The notes: generated by a model from the letters alone, not told the origin. 36,791 nucleotides of DNA from Sphingomonas sp. (GCA_025936675.1 JAICSX010000020.1:1-36791), one strand, 5' to 3'; counted from the first letter of the stretch, positions 6,960 to 15,018 are shown. Program-made: numbers and translations.

Positions 6960-9169
6960 AGCATCGCGCGCGTCACGGTGATCGTCTCGTCGGGGACATA
7001 TTGCGGGCGCGCGAATGGCGGTCGGGCCCGCACAAGCGGAGCAGCGCTTGGCGGCAAGCCGTTGCGCGATCCGACTATTGTCATTGAGACGGGCTTGGGC
7101 TGCTCAAGAACCATGACCAGCTCGGCCCCATCGCAGCTTCGTCCCGTGCAGCTGATCGTATATTTGGCCGATGAGCCTTCGTCCGCGATGCCCCGGATGA
7201 AACCCGTTGCGCCCGCTGCGCGAATGCGAGCCTCGGACGGTGCGACCAGTAGAATGCGCTCGGCGCCGTTCGCTCTCAAGCGGATCCGGACCGTTCGTTC
7301 TGCGCCGTTGCTGACGACTTCGATCGGCTGAATTGAAGCGGCTTGTATGCTGGGCAACGCGGGAGCCGGTGCGAGCGCGCGCATCCGTTCGGAAAAGTCG
7401 AGCTTGCCGCGGTGCCACTGGGCCATGTGTTCCAGCCCCGGCGGAAGCCGCCCGCCATCATTGAGGATTGACCAGGAGCTCTTGCCCGACGGGAACTCGG
7501 TCACATGCTCGATCGTGAAGCGCTGCTGATGATCTTGCGAGTAAGCGGGAGCCATGCCCGCTAAGAGCCAGCCGAGCAGCGCTAGGACCGCGGAGCTTAG
7601 AAGCAACATTCGCCTGCTTGTGCGTTCGAACACCGCGTGAGCTTCGATCAGCGCCGGCGCGATGAGGATCGCGGCGAGGGGTGCAACGACCCACAAGGGG
7701 CCTGGGCTGAACAATGTTTCGAGCGCCGAAAGAAGTTCGCCCCAGGTCACGAACAATACCACGACTGCCAGGAGCCCGCCGATGGCTTCCGCGCGTGCGC
7801 ACCAGCGTGATGTCACGATGCCGAGCAGAGCAACGGCTGGTGGGATCAGGAAATAAATGATCGCGCCAGGGGCGACGAGGGCGAGTGCGCCGCCCAGGAG
7901 CACGAACACCAGCCAGCAGATTGCGCGCAGCGTCCTTCTTTCCATGCTTGTGCCAATCGTTCTCAGCACGCCGATTTGGACCAGCAGGATCGTCGCGTAG
8001 ATCGCCAGGAATGCGATCTCGGGAGTCGATCGCCAATATGTTCCGGCGCGCAGCAGACCCATGATCGTGACCGCACCCCAACCGGAAGCCGCTCCGGCCG
8101 CGAGCATTGCAACCACGGTTGCAGTTCCGCGCGAAAGCGAACCGCGCACCCAGGAGAGTACCGCAAGACCGCCAATCAACAGCAATAGGCAGACCATTCC
8201 GACGGCCAGCGGCATTTGGACGAACATTCGTTGCGCAACGTCGAAAAATATGCGGTCGCCGGTGGCTTGGGGTGGGCCCGTTGACAGTTGGCTGGCGAGC
8301 GCCAGCCCTTCATTGCCCATGTCCTGAACGCTGCCGGGATCGAGGCCGGCGAGATCGTCGCCTGGGCTGTGGTAGCGTGTCTCATTCCCGACAATCGCCG
8401 AATTGAGCGTCACCCAGCCACGCTCCTTGTAGACGGTCACGTCGGTATCATTCGGAATGAGGCGAGCAAGATCAGTCGAGAGGCTGCTCGCGAACGGCCG
8501 CTGCACGGCACTTGAGTAGGTCGCGATGGCTGCGCCGTTGGGTTCATTCGTCTCGAACATCGTGACCGGCCCGTTGACGCCTCGCGCCTCGAAATTGAGC
8601 AGGCTGTCGACGTTGCGGCTCAGCGGATCGGCAAGGAAGGCGCGGGCCCCCACAAGCCCCAGTTCCTCGCCTTCGTTGAACAAAAGGATGATCGGGCGGT
8701 GGAGCGGCCGGTCCTTCAGGATCGAAGCGACTTCGAGCAGGGTCGCGACTCCGATTCCGTCGTCCGCTGCGCCGGGCCCGACGGGAACGCTGTCGTAGTG
8801 TGCGCTCAGCAGCAAAGCCTTGCCAGTGGACGGGCCAAGCATCGCGACGACATTACGAACCCGGGCGCAGGCAACCAGCCGAGCCTTGGCGAAGTCGTTG
8901 CATGCGAACTGGTCGCGAATGATCGGCTTCAGTCCCATCTGCTGGAGCGTTGCCACGAGGCGCGCACGCAATGCGTCATCTGCGGCGCTGTCTGCGGGAT
9001 GTGGCCTTTGGTCGCCCAAGAGGAACGCCAGACGCGCTTTCGCCCGATCGGCGTCGAACTGCCCTCGGGCATGCTGGACCGGCGGCACGCTGAGCAGCAG
9101 CGACTTCGCGGCAAGCGCTCCAAGGATGAGCAGGATTGCGGCAAACGCCAATAATGTATCGCGCCGCAT
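6956..9169 (-). CDS. Membrane-anchored M28 family zinc aminopeptidase
   Basis: The 737-residue protein begins with an N-terminal membrane anchor (LLAFAAILLILGALAA) followed by an M28 catalytic domain. Zinc ligands and catalytic residues are visible: His124 and Asp126 in SAHYDSVPVGPG, the AADDG aspartates (136-137), Glu168-Glu169 in FNEGEELGLVG, and a later histidine in TRYHSPGDD. These match co-catalytic dizinc aminopeptidases. From about residue 350 there are eight or so hydrophobic segments, then a large soluble C-terminal domain. This is the layout of bacterial M28 membrane peptidases related to eukaryotic FXNA/ERMP1. The start at 9169 has a GGGG-type Shine-Dalgarno; the frame is open for 94 more codons that overlap asd, which I reject. 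It is divergent from asd, with a 99-base gap. The likely role is trimming periplasmic peptides, complementing the DPP-IV upstream. Confidence 0.9.
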   Translation of the reverse strand: MRRDTLLAFAAILLILGALAAKSLLLSVPPVQHARGQFDADRAKARLAFLLGDQRPHPADSAADDALRARLVATLQQMGLKPIIRDQFACNDFAKARLVACARVRNVVAMLGPSTGKALLLSAHYDSVPVGPGAADDGIGVATLLEVASILKDRPLHRPIILLFNEGEELGLVGARAFLADPLSRNVDSLLNFEARGVNGPVTMFETNEPNGAAIATYSSAVQRPFASSLSTDLARLIPNDTDVTVYKERGWVTLNSAIVGNETRYHSPGDDLAGLDPGSVQDMGNEGLALASQLSTGPPQATGDRIFFDVAQRMFVQMPLAVGMVCLLLLIGGLAVLSWVRGSLSRGTATVVAMLAAGAASGWGAVTIMGLLRAGTYWRSTPEIAFLAIYATILLVQIGVLRTIGTSMERRTLRAICWLVFVLLGGALALVAPGAIIYFLIPPAVALLGIVTSRWCARAEAIGGLLAVVVLFVTWGELLSALETLFSPGPLWVVAPLAAILIAPALIEAHAVFERTSRRMLLLSSAVLALLGWLLAGMAPAYSQDHQQRFTIEHVTEFPSGKSSWSILNDGGRLPPGLEHMAQWHRGKLDFSERMRALAPAPALPSIQAASIQPIEVVSNGAERTVRIRLRANGAERILLVAPSEARIRAAGATGFIRGIADEGSSAKYTISCTGRSCDGAELVMVLEQPKPVSMTIVGSRNGLPPSAAPLVRARPPFARPQYVPDETITVTRAML

Positions 9170-9268
9170 TGATGGCCCCCCTTGTGCGCGCAAGGCGTTG
9201 AGCCATATCGCTTCCGCAGCGCACTTGCGATAGGCGCTCGCGCGAACGGCTTTTTCGGAGAATTTCAG

Positions 9269-10297
9269 ATGGGCTACCGGGTCGCGGTCGTCGGAGCTAC
9301 GGGCAATGTCGGGCGCGAGATCCTGAACATCCTCGCCGAGCGCCAATTCCCGCTCGACGAAGTCGCTGCGGTTGCATCGTCGCGTTCGACGGGTGCCGAA
9401 ATCGACTTCGGCGACAGCGGCGAAACGCTGCGCGTCAAGAATCTCGAGCATTTCGACTTCACCGGCTGGGACATCGCCCTGTTCGCCGCCGGCTCAGAGG
9501 TGTCGAAGATCTATGCGCCCAAGGTCGCTCAGAGCGGCTGCACGGTCATCGACAACAGCTCGCTCTTCCGGATGGACCCCGACGTCCCACTCATCGTGCC
9601 CGAAGTGAATGCGGAAGCGATCGGCGGCTATCGCAAGAAGAACATCATCGCCAACCCGAATTGCTCGACGGCGCAGCTTGTGGTGGCGCTAAAGCCGCTC
9701 CACGACGCAGCGAAGATCAAGCGCGTCGTCGTCGCGACCTACCAGTCCGTCTCCGGCGCGGGAAAGCGCGGGATGGACGAGCTGTTCGAGCAATCCCGCA
9801 ACATCTTCGTCGGCGACGCGAACGAGCCCCAGTTCTTCACCAAGCAAATCGCCTTCAACGTCATCCCGCACATCGACGTCTTCCTCGATGACGGCTCGAC
9901 CAAGGAAGAATGGAAGATGGTCGTCGAGACCAAGAAGATCCTCGATCCGGCTATCAAGGTTACCGCGACGTGCGTCCGCGTGCCGGTGTTCGTCGGCCAT
10001 TCGGAGGCGGTGAACATCGAGTTCGAGAACGAGATTTCGGCCGACGAAGCCCGCGATATCCTGCGTGAGGCGCCGGGCGTGATGGTCGTCGATAAGCGCG
10101 AAGCCGGGGGATACGTCACGCCGGTCGAGGCAGTCGGTGACTATGCGACTTACGTGAGCCGGATCCGCGACGATCCCACGGTCGAGAATGGCCTCAGCCT
10201 GTGGGTTGTCAGCGACAACCTGCGCAAGGGGGCAGCGCTCAACGCCGTCCAGATCGCGGAGTTGCTAGGGCGCAAGCACCTCCAGAAGGCGGCTTAG
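9269..10297 (+). CDS. asd: Aspartate-semialdehyde dehydrogenase
   Basis: Asd reduces beta-aspartyl phosphate to aspartate semialdehyde with NADPH, the branch-point step towards lysine, diaminopimelate, threonine and methionine. The 342-residue protein opens with the nucleotide-binding motif VAVVGATGNVGREI, has catalytic Cys132 in NPNCSTAQLV, and the conserved histidine in VFVGHSEAVNIEFE. Length is typical. I start at the ATG at 9269, which begins MGYRVAVVGATG and has a GGAG Shine-Dalgarno nearby; the upstream 29 open codons encode nothing family-like and run into the divergent M28 gene. The gene ends in TTAG, shared with the stop codon of the convergent hydroxylase gene. Cytoplasmic housekeeping enzyme. 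Confidence 0.96.
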   Translation: MGYRVAVVGATGNVGREILNILAERQFPLDEVAAVASSRSTGAEIDFGDSGETLRVKNLEHFDFTGWDIALFAAGSEVSKIYAPKVAQSGCTVIDNSSLFRMDPDVPLIVPEVNAEAIGGYRKKNIIANPNCSTAQLVVALKPLHDAAKIKRVVVATYQSVSGAGKRGMDELFEQSRNIFVGDANEPQFFTKQIAFNVIPHIDVFLDDGSTKEEWKMVVETKKILDPAIKVTATCVRVPVFVGHSEAVNIEFENEISADEARDILREAPGVMVVDKREAGGYVTPVEAVGDYATYVSRIRDDPTVENGLSLWVVSDNLRKGAALNAVQIAELLGRKHLQKAA

Positions 10298-10956
10298 GGC
10301 TTCTCGCCCCAATATCTCAGCAGCTGGTTCTGGATCAGCTGGAGCCGTGTGTAATTCTCCGCCTGCATGTTGAGCCCTTCGAGCGCCGCGACCTCGTTCA
10401 GATTGTAGAGCAGGTTTCGCCGGAAGGGGTCAGGGATGCGGCTCTGGATGAAGGTGATCGCGACCAGCCGCTCTCCGCTGGTGACCGCGTCGACCTGGTG
10501 GAGGGTGTCGGACGGATAGACGATCGCAAAGCCGGGCGGCAGCTTGAACTGGATCTCCGCGTCGCCGAGCTCGATGTGCAGCGAACCGCCTTCGTATGAC
10601 TCCGGCTCGTTGAGGAAGATCGTGCAGCTGAGGTCGCTGCGGAGCGTACCACCCGGCAGCTTGATGTAGGCGACGTCGGTGTGCGCGCCATAATGCATCC
10701 CAGGCTGGTACCGGGTGATCAGCGGAGGGGCCATCGACACCGGGAAAGCGAAGTTCACGAACTCCTCGCTGCGCATCAGCGCATTGTGGAGAATCTTCGC
10801 GCTCGCCTGGTAGGTCGCAGGTTCATGGAGCTGCTCGTTGTCCTTGGCCTTGTTGTGCGGGTTGGTGATCCGGCCGTGGACGAACTGCGCCGAGCCGGCG
10901 ATGCGCCGGCACTCGGCGATCTCCTCGTCGGTCAGCACCTGAATTACTTTGTACAT
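10294..10956 (-). CDS. PKHD-type Fe(II)/2-oxoglutarate dioxygenase (PiuC/YbiX-like)
   Basis: The 220-residue protein matches the PKHD-type hydroxylase family (YbiX/PiuC). Iron ligands are His92 and Asp94 in HYGAHTDVAYI and the distal His153 in SDTLHQVDAV, and Arg163 in GERLVAITF should bind 2-oxoglutarate. The downstream IQSRIPDPFRRNLLYNLNEV segment is typical of the family. PiuC homologues often sit beside TonB siderophore receptors and are induced by iron limitation, though their substrate is not established. I start at the ATG at 10956; AGGGGG-like sequence lies just upstream. That start follows the stop of the sulfotransferase-like gene by one base (TGA-c-ATG), so the two are almost certainly co-translated. 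The TTAG at its end is shared with the asd stop. The name PiuC is not assigned because the neighbouring partner is not a receptor. Confidence 0.9.
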   Translation of the reverse strand: MYKVIQVLTDEEIAECRRIAGSAQFVHGRITNPHNKAKDNEQLHEPATYQASAKILHNALMRSEEFVNFAFPVSMAPPLITRYQPGMHYGAHTDVAYIKLPGGTLRSDLSCTIFLNEPESYEGGSLHIELGDAEIQFKLPPGFAIVYPSDTLHQVDAVTSGERLVAITFIQSRIPDPFRRNLLYNLNEVAALEGLNMQAENYTRLQLIQNQLLRYWGEKP

Positions 10957-10957
10957 G

Positions 10958-11965
10958 TCATTCCCCCGCGCGGGCCAGGGCACGCGCCAACAGCGGCGAC
11001 TTTTCGGCTGCGGCGCGGAGCATGGCAAGGGCGGCGTCGATCTCGCCGCCGTGGAGGTGCAGCGCTCCGGCGATCAGCTCTTCTCGCAGGTCCGGACTGT
11101 ATTCATATTCGAGCGCCTTCGAGTAGCGTTGCATCAGCAGCCCGCCGGCAATGGTGGCCAAATGCGCCTCGTCCGCATCGAAACCAAAGAAGCTCGAAAT
11201 TCGGCTCAGCTCACTCGGCATATCAGCGAGCATCGCATCGAAATCCGCCCACGCGATCTGGCGGTCCGGCATGGCTTCCGCGGCGGTTTCGAGGCTTGTC
11301 ATCTCGCAGGCCCATGCGATTGCCGCGCGCTCGGCATCGTTTCGAGGAGCGGCGAAACTGAGAGCGCGATTTGCGAGGCGCTCCGCACGACTGGCCGCAA
11401 GTGCGTGCATTTCCTTGACGCTGTTCGCACCCGCAAGGATGCTCGCGATATAGTTGCGCGGCTTCGCATACATGAAAAACGCGCGCTCGCCGGTCGGCAC
11501 CAGTTCCGGCGCGATCTCGCTCGCGAAGCTTGTCGCCTTCACGCACGCAGTCTCGTTGTCGGCAAAAGTCCGCGACATGAGCTTCGGGATGGAGGCAATG
11601 TAGGCATGGCGCATCTCGGGCGGACATAGCGCGAGATCGCGAAGCAGCCGCGGCTCGCGGACGGCGAGAACACCCCGCAGCTCGCCCAGAAGTCGCGAGA
11701 CGAGCGTCGAGCCTACGTGGCCGATGTGGAAGATCCATCGGGCGTCGGTGCGCAGCTCGCCAGCCAAAGCCGCCTCGACGTCGGGCCAGGGCAGGACCTG
11801 CGCATCGATGGTCTGCTGCATGAGCCGGTCGTCGAGGAAGCTCTCGGCGCGATAGCTGTCGCGGTCCATCGCCACGAACCGGACCAGCCCCTGCGTCGGA
11901 TCGAGCGCCTGGGCGAGCCAAGTGGCGTCGCGGGCGATCTCTTCGGGGGACGGCGCGCTGGACAT
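10958..11965 (-). CDS. P-loop sulfotransferase-like protein
   Basis: The 335-residue protein has one clear signature, RWIFHIGHVGSTLVSRLLGE at about residues 77-96. It resembles the 5'-phosphosulfate-binding loop of sulfotransferases (hydrophobic strand, then G-x-x-G-S-T), but with GHVGST in place of the usual PRSGST. A downstream ACVKATSF and a later FFMYAKPRNYIASILAG stretch could correspond to the 3'-phosphate-binding Arg/Ser region (AKPRNYIASI). A helical C-terminal region follows. Sulfotransferase activity is therefore plausible but unproven. The ATG at 11965 has AAGGGG upstream; earlier open codons overlap the divergent GFA gene. It is coupled to the PKHD dioxygenase with a one-base gap, which suggests a joint substrate. 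No signal peptide or membrane segment. Confidence 0.7.
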   Translation of the reverse strand: MSSAPSPEEIARDATWLAQALDPTQGLVRFVAMDRDSYRAESFLDDRLMQQTIDAQVLPWPDVEAALAGELRTDARWIFHIGHVGSTLVSRLLGELRGVLAVREPRLLRDLALCPPEMRHAYIASIPKLMSRTFADNETACVKATSFASEIAPELVPTGERAFFMYAKPRNYIASILAGANSVKEMHALAASRAERLANRALSFAAPRNDAERAAIAWACEMTSLETAAEAMPDRQIAWADFDAMLADMPSELSRISSFFGFDADEAHLATIAGGLLMQRYSKALEYEYSPDLREELIAGALHLHGGEIDAALAMLRAAAEKSPLLARALARAGE

Positions 11966-12011
11966 GCCGCCCCTTAGCGCTGCTATGGGTTCGCCACCAA
12001 GGGAGAGAGTC

Positions 12012-12458
12012 ATGTCCGACCAGATGACGGGCGGCTGCGCCTGCGGACGCGTGCGCTACACCGCGACGATCCACGACGACAAAGCCTATCTCTGCCACTG
12101 CCGCATGTGCCAGCGCGCGACCGGCTCGGTCTCCATCGCGTTCAAGCATGTGAAGGAGGACGAGATCAGCTGGGAGCATGAGCCCGACTGGTACCAGAGC
12201 TCGCCGATCGCGAAGCGCCCTTACTGCCGCGAATGCGGCACGTCGCTCGGATTCGCGTTCACCGACAGCAGCGGGACGATGGACATCTCGGTCGCCTCGT
12301 TCGACGATCCGTCGCGCTTCCATCCGACGCATCATTTCGGCGCGGAGAGCATCCACCGGGCCTGGCTCAACACCGATGGCCTGCCGGAGACCCGCACCGG
12401 CGACTACCAGAAGCTGGTTGATAAATGGGTCGAAGCCACGGGATCGTTTCCGGGATGA
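12012..12458 (+). CDS. GFA-family zinc protein (CENP-V/Gfa fold)
   Basis: The 148-residue protein has the GFA-family zinc-binding pattern: GGCACGRVRY (Cys9, Cys11), CHCRMCQRATG (Cys28, Cys30, Cys33) and YCRECGTSLGF. The family is named after a glutathione-dependent formaldehyde-activating enzyme, but most members have no tested activity, so I do not infer formaldehyde metabolism. The ATG at 12012 has a GGGAGAGAG Shine-Dalgarno. The stop TGA overlaps the start of the alpha/beta hydrolase (ATGA), indicating an operon. The start region faces the minus-strand sulfotransferase-like gene, only 46 bases away, so the two divergent units share a very compact promoter region. A paralogue lies at 35587-36030. 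Confidence 0.9.
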   Translation: MSDQMTGGCACGRVRYTATIHDDKAYLCHCRMCQRATGSVSIAFKHVKEDEISWEHEPDWYQSSPIAKRPYCRECGTSLGFAFTDSSGTMDISVASFDDPSRFHPTHHFGAESIHRAWLNTDGLPETRTGDYQKLVDKWVEATGSFPG

Positions 12459-13210
12459 GCGACGCGAGTGCTCACTTCTGGAAGGCTTCGGACGGCGTAG
12501 AGCTTGCCTATCGCGAAATGGGCGATGGGAGACCCGTAATACTGCTCCACGGCTTGTTCTCGGACGCCGAGACGAACTGGATCAAGTTCGGGACTGCTCA
12601 GCGTATCGCGGACCGCGGATTTCGAGTGATCATGCCGGACCTGCGCGCGCATGGGCTCAGCGGCAAGCCGCACGAGCCCGAGCATTATCCTCGCGGGATT
12701 CTTGCGCGCGACGTTCGCGAGCTGGTGGCGCAGCTTGGCCTGACGGAGTTCGACCTCGGCGGTTTCTCGCTCGGCGCTCGGACGACTGTCGAAGCGGTGG
12801 GCGAGGGGCTTGCGCCGCGCCGGGTGGTGCTCGGCGGAGCGGGCCTCGAAGGGCTTCGCCACTGGGAGCGGCGAAAGAATTTCTTCCTCGAAGCGATCGA
12901 GCTGTTCGACCGGGTGCCACGCGGCGATCCGCACTGGCTGTCGATCCAGTTCATGAAGAGCCAGAAGATCGACCGCGTCGCGGCCGCGTTGCTCCTCGAA
13001 AGCTTTGCCGATGCTTTCCTGGCCTGGCTGGAGGCGTTCACTATGCCTACGCTCGTCGTCTGCGGCAATCAGGACGACGACAATGGCTCGGCCGAGGAGC
13101 TGGCGAATATCCTTCCGAACGCGACCTTCCGCGAAGTTCCCGGAACGCACATGAGTTCGGTGACGAAGCCGGAGTTTGGTGAGGCGATCGCCGGGTTCTT
13201 AGCCGCATAA
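12455..13210 (+). CDS. Alpha/beta-fold hydrolase
   Basis: The 251-residue protein is a cytoplasmic alpha/beta hydrolase. Features in order: the oxyanion-hole strand VILLHGLFSDAETNW, a D-x-R-x-H-G loop (PDLRAHGLSGKP), the nucleophile elbow GGFSLGART with Ser105, and a C-terminal PGTHMSSVTKPEF containing the likely catalytic histidine. The acid is probably in VVCGNQDDDNG. Substrate unknown; esterase, lactonase or haloperoxidase-like activity are all possible. The start is the ATG at 12455 overlapping the GFA stop by ATGA; an in-frame upstream ATG at 12425 would overlap more and is less likely. A strong hairpin immediately downstream ends the transcript. Confidence 0.88.
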   Translation: MSDASAHFWKASDGVELAYREMGDGRPVILLHGLFSDAETNWIKFGTAQRIADRGFRVIMPDLRAHGLSGKPHEPEHYPRGILARDVRELVAQLGLTEFDLGGFSLGARTTVEAVGEGLAPRRVVLGGAGLEGLRHWERRKNFFLEAIELFDRVPRGDPHWLSIQFMKSQKIDRVAAALLLESFADAFLAWLEAFTMPTLVVCGNQDDDNGSAEELANILPNATFREVPGTHMSSVTKPEFGEAIAGFLAA

Positions 13211-13212
13211 GA

Positions 13213-13238
13213 AAGGGGCGCCGGTGGAGGCGCCCCTT
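13213..13238. terminator. Bidirectional intrinsic terminator
   Basis: AAGGGGCGCC (13213-13222) pairs perfectly with GGCGCCCCTT (13229-13238) around a six-base loop. It lies between two convergent genes: 2 bases after the hydrolase stop and 21 bases after the stop of the minus-strand low-complexity gene. On the minus strand it is followed by TTTCTTAT; on the plus strand the tract is shorter (CTTGTTC). It probably serves both. Confidence 0.8.
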
Positions 13239-13259
13239 GTTCAATGAAGTCTGTCGCGC

Positions 13260-13721
13260 TCAGCTGTTGTTGGAGCCTGTTCCGGCTCCGCCGCTATGAG
13301 CGCCAAGGCTGGCATTGCCGCCGCCGGTCTCAGTCATTCCGCGAGTTCGGCTGCTTGTCGTACGCCCGGAGTTCGAGTTGCTGGCGCGGCCGCCAGAGCG
13401 GTTGCTCCGTGAAGATCCGATGTTCCCGGTTGATGCGCTGTTGCTCTCACTAGTGGTCAGTCCGCCAGTGTCGTCGCCGCTGCTGCTCCAATCGGACCGC
13501 ATATTGTCGGTCCATTCACCGATCTGATCGCTGAGGCTCGTGATCTGGTCGCTGATCTGCGAGCGACGCGACCATAGGAACAACCCTGCGGCAGCAGCGC
13601 CGGCTGCGACAGCTGCTGCAGCGATCGGCCGGTCACGGACCAGCTCGGTCACGCCCCAGTCGCTATATTGATTGCGGCCGCTCGGATTGTTGTTACGGCC
13701 ACGATTGTTGTTTCTCGCCAT
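13260..13721 (-). CDS. Low-complexity single-pass membrane protein, function unknown
   Basis: The 153-residue product starts with an Asn/Arg/Gly-rich stretch (MARNNNRGRNNNPSGRNQY) and has one hydrophobic segment, AAAAVAAGAAAAGLFLW, at about residues 33-49. An amphipathic helix (SQISDQITSLSDQIGEW) follows, then a long Ser/Asn/Gly-rich tail with many Arg-Ser-Asn repeats. I recognise no domain. The ATG at 13721 has a GAAGGAGA Shine-Dalgarno nine bases upstream, making this a convincing gene despite its composition. A possible EcfG-type promoter lies about 45 bases upstream, hinting at general-stress control. It may be an envelope-stress or surface-associated protein, but this is speculation. It is convergent with the hydrolase gene and shares its terminator. 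Confidence 0.75.
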   Translation of the reverse strand: MARNNNRGRNNNPSGRNQYSDWGVTELVRDRPIAAAAVAAGAAAAGLFLWSRRSQISDQITSLSDQIGEWTDNMRSDWSSSGDDTGGLTTSESNSASTGNIGSSRSNRSGGRASNSNSGRTTSSRTRGMTETGGGNASLGAHSGGAGTGSNNS

Positions 13722-13765
13722 TGCTGGTTCTCCTTCGAACAATGATTTCGCTCTCGAACCGGTTA

Positions 13766-13790
13766 AACGATTGAAAGCGCTCACTGTTCT
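13766..13790 (-). promoter_or_regulatory. Candidate EcfG-type general-stress promoter
   Basis: On the minus strand, AGAAC (13790-13786) is followed after exactly 16 bases by CGTT (13769-13766). The alphaproteobacterial sigma factor EcfG prefers GGAAC, 16-17 bases, then CGTT; one base of the -35 differs. The -10 lies 45 bases before the ATG of the low-complexity gene. The match could be chance. Confidence 0.35.
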
Positions 13791-13798
13791 CAGGTTAC

Positions 13799-13824
13799 AA
13801 AAAAGCAATCGGCGAGGAGAGCCG
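13799..13824 (-). terminator. Weak candidate terminator after the peroxiredoxin gene
   Basis: On the minus strand CGGC (13824-13821) and GCCG (13813-13810) can pair around a seven-base loop, and six consecutive T (13804-13799) follow five bases later. The stem is only four pairs, so efficiency is doubtful. It would separate the peroxiredoxin gene from the downstream low-complexity gene. Confidence 0.35.
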
Positions 13825-13853
13825 AAGTGTCGGCAAGCGGCCGGAACTGAAGG

Positions 13854-14342
13854 TCAGGCAGTCGCGAGCTGGTCCAGCATATATTCGGCACTGGAGGCAC
13901 GATACTCGCCGGGGCCTTCGACGTTGAGCTGCTCGACAACGCCGTCGTTGACGATCATCGAATAGCGCTGCGATCGTTGCCCGAGACCGAACTTGCTGCC
14001 GTCCATCGTCAGTCCGGTCGCTTCCGCGAATTCGCCATTGCCGTCGGCGAGCATGGTAATGTCCGCGCTTCCGTCGCGCTCGCCCCATGCGGCCATGACG
14101 AACGGGTCGTTGACGGAGATGCACGCGATCTCGTCGATGCCCTGGCCTTTGAGCTCGTCCGCTTTGTCGACATAGGACGGCAGGTGGCGAGCCGAGCATG
14201 TCGGCGTGAAGGCGCCAGGTACTGCGAACAGCGCGACGCGTTTGTCTTTGAAGAACTCGGCGGTCGTCGTCGGCTTCGGGCCGTCGGCAGCCGCGATCGT
14301 CAGCGGAACGTCAGGGAGGCGGTCACCCACTTGAATCGTCAT
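13854..14342 (-). CDS. Prx5-type peroxiredoxin
   Basis: The 162-residue enzyme reduces hydrogen peroxide and alkyl hydroperoxides. The peroxidatic cysteine is Cys49 in VPGAFTPTCSARHLP, the signature of the Prx5/AhpE-like subgroup related to yeast Ahp1. The supporting motifs ISVNDPFVMAAWGE and LADGNGEFAEATGL are also present. I see no second cysteine resolving partner in a typical position, so it may act as a 1-Cys enzyme using glutathione or glutaredoxin. The ATG at 14342 has a GAAGGAG Shine-Dalgarno. The gene is divergent from yqgE with a 100-base gap that must hold both promoters. Cytoplasmic. Confidence 0.93.
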   Translation of the reverse strand: MTIQVGDRLPDVPLTIAAADGPKPTTTAEFFKDKRVALFAVPGAFTPTCSARHLPSYVDKADELKGQGIDEIACISVNDPFVMAAWGERDGSADITMLADGNGEFAEATGLTMDGSKFGLGQRSQRYSMIVNDGVVEQLNVEGPGEYRASSAEYMLDQLATA

Positions 14343-14442
14343 CTTGAAAGCTCCTTCGCGTCAGGATGAGCCGCGCCTTAGGCTCGCCGTGTGACAGTCT
14401 CAACTATTGCTCGGCAGAACGTAGCGGCCCATTGGTGAGCCG

Positions 14443-15018
14443 ATGGTGGAACAGCCGACATTCCTCTCGGGCAAGCTCTTGCTGGCCATGCCCGGAATGG
14501 CCGATCCACGGTTCGAGCGGGCAGTTATCGCGATGTGCGTCCACGACGAGAATGGCGCGGTCGGAGTTGGTATCGGCCATAAGCGCGCGGGCATCACCTT
14601 CCGCGCGCTTCTCCGACAGCTCGAGATCGATCCGGCCGAAGCGCCGGACTGCGCGGTCCATCACGGGGGTCCGGTCGAGCCAGGGAGGGGCTTCGTCCTT
14701 CATTCGACTGACTGGGGCGGCCAGGACACGCTGCAGGTGAACGGCGACAGCGGCAAGCTCTTCGCGATGACTGGCACGATCGATATCCTTCGCGCCATCG
14801 CCGAAGGTCGAGGGCCCGCAAAATGGATCGCGGCCCTGGGTTATGCCGGCTGGGGCGAGGGTCAGCTCGACGAGGAACTTACCCGCCACGGCTGGTTCAC
14901 GGCTCGAACCGATCCTCACATCCTCTTCGATACTCCCGCAGACGAGCGCTGGGCCGCCTCGTTCAAGGCGGAAGGGATCGATCCGCGCTTGCTTGCGAGC
15001 GAAACCGGCGCGGCCTGA
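14443..15018 (+). CDS. YqgE/AlgH family protein
   Basis: The 191-residue protein belongs to the YqgE/AlgH (DUF179, UPF0301) family. Typical features are the N-terminal FLSGKLLLAMPGMADPRFER, the central HHGGPVEPGRGFVLH and the GYAGWGEGQLDEEL region near the C terminus. The biochemical function is unsettled. The start is the ATG at 14443; an in-frame alternative is not evident and the Shine-Dalgarno is weak (GGTGAG, about six bases upstream). It is divergent from the peroxiredoxin and followed after 34 bases by the LPG-synthase-type membrane protein gene, so the two may be cotranscribed. Soluble, presumably cytoplasmic. Confidence 0.93.
   Translation: MVEQPTFLSGKLLLAMPGMADPRFERAVIAMCVHDENGAVGVGIGHKRAGITFRALLRQLEIDPAEAPDCAVHHGGPVEPGRGFVLHSTDWGGQDTLQVNGDSGKLFAMTGTIDILRAIAEGRGPAKWIAALGYAGWGEGQLDEELTRHGWFTARTDPHILFDTPADERWAASFKAEGIDPRLLASETGAA

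Noticed and set aside
11223..12356. Long open frame on the minus strand, 377 codons
   Set aside because: It lies across the sulfotransferase-like gene and the GFA gene in other frames, and its translation is a low-complexity Arg/Ala pattern.
12178..13182. Long open frame on the plus strand, 334 codons
   Set aside because: It overlaps the GFA and hydrolase genes in another frame, is Arg/Ala-rich and has no motif. GC-rich DNA gives many such frames.
13761..13767. GTTAAAC as a CtrA half-site near the low-complexity gene
   Set aside because: Only one half-site is present; the expected TTAA-N7-TTAA pair is missing.
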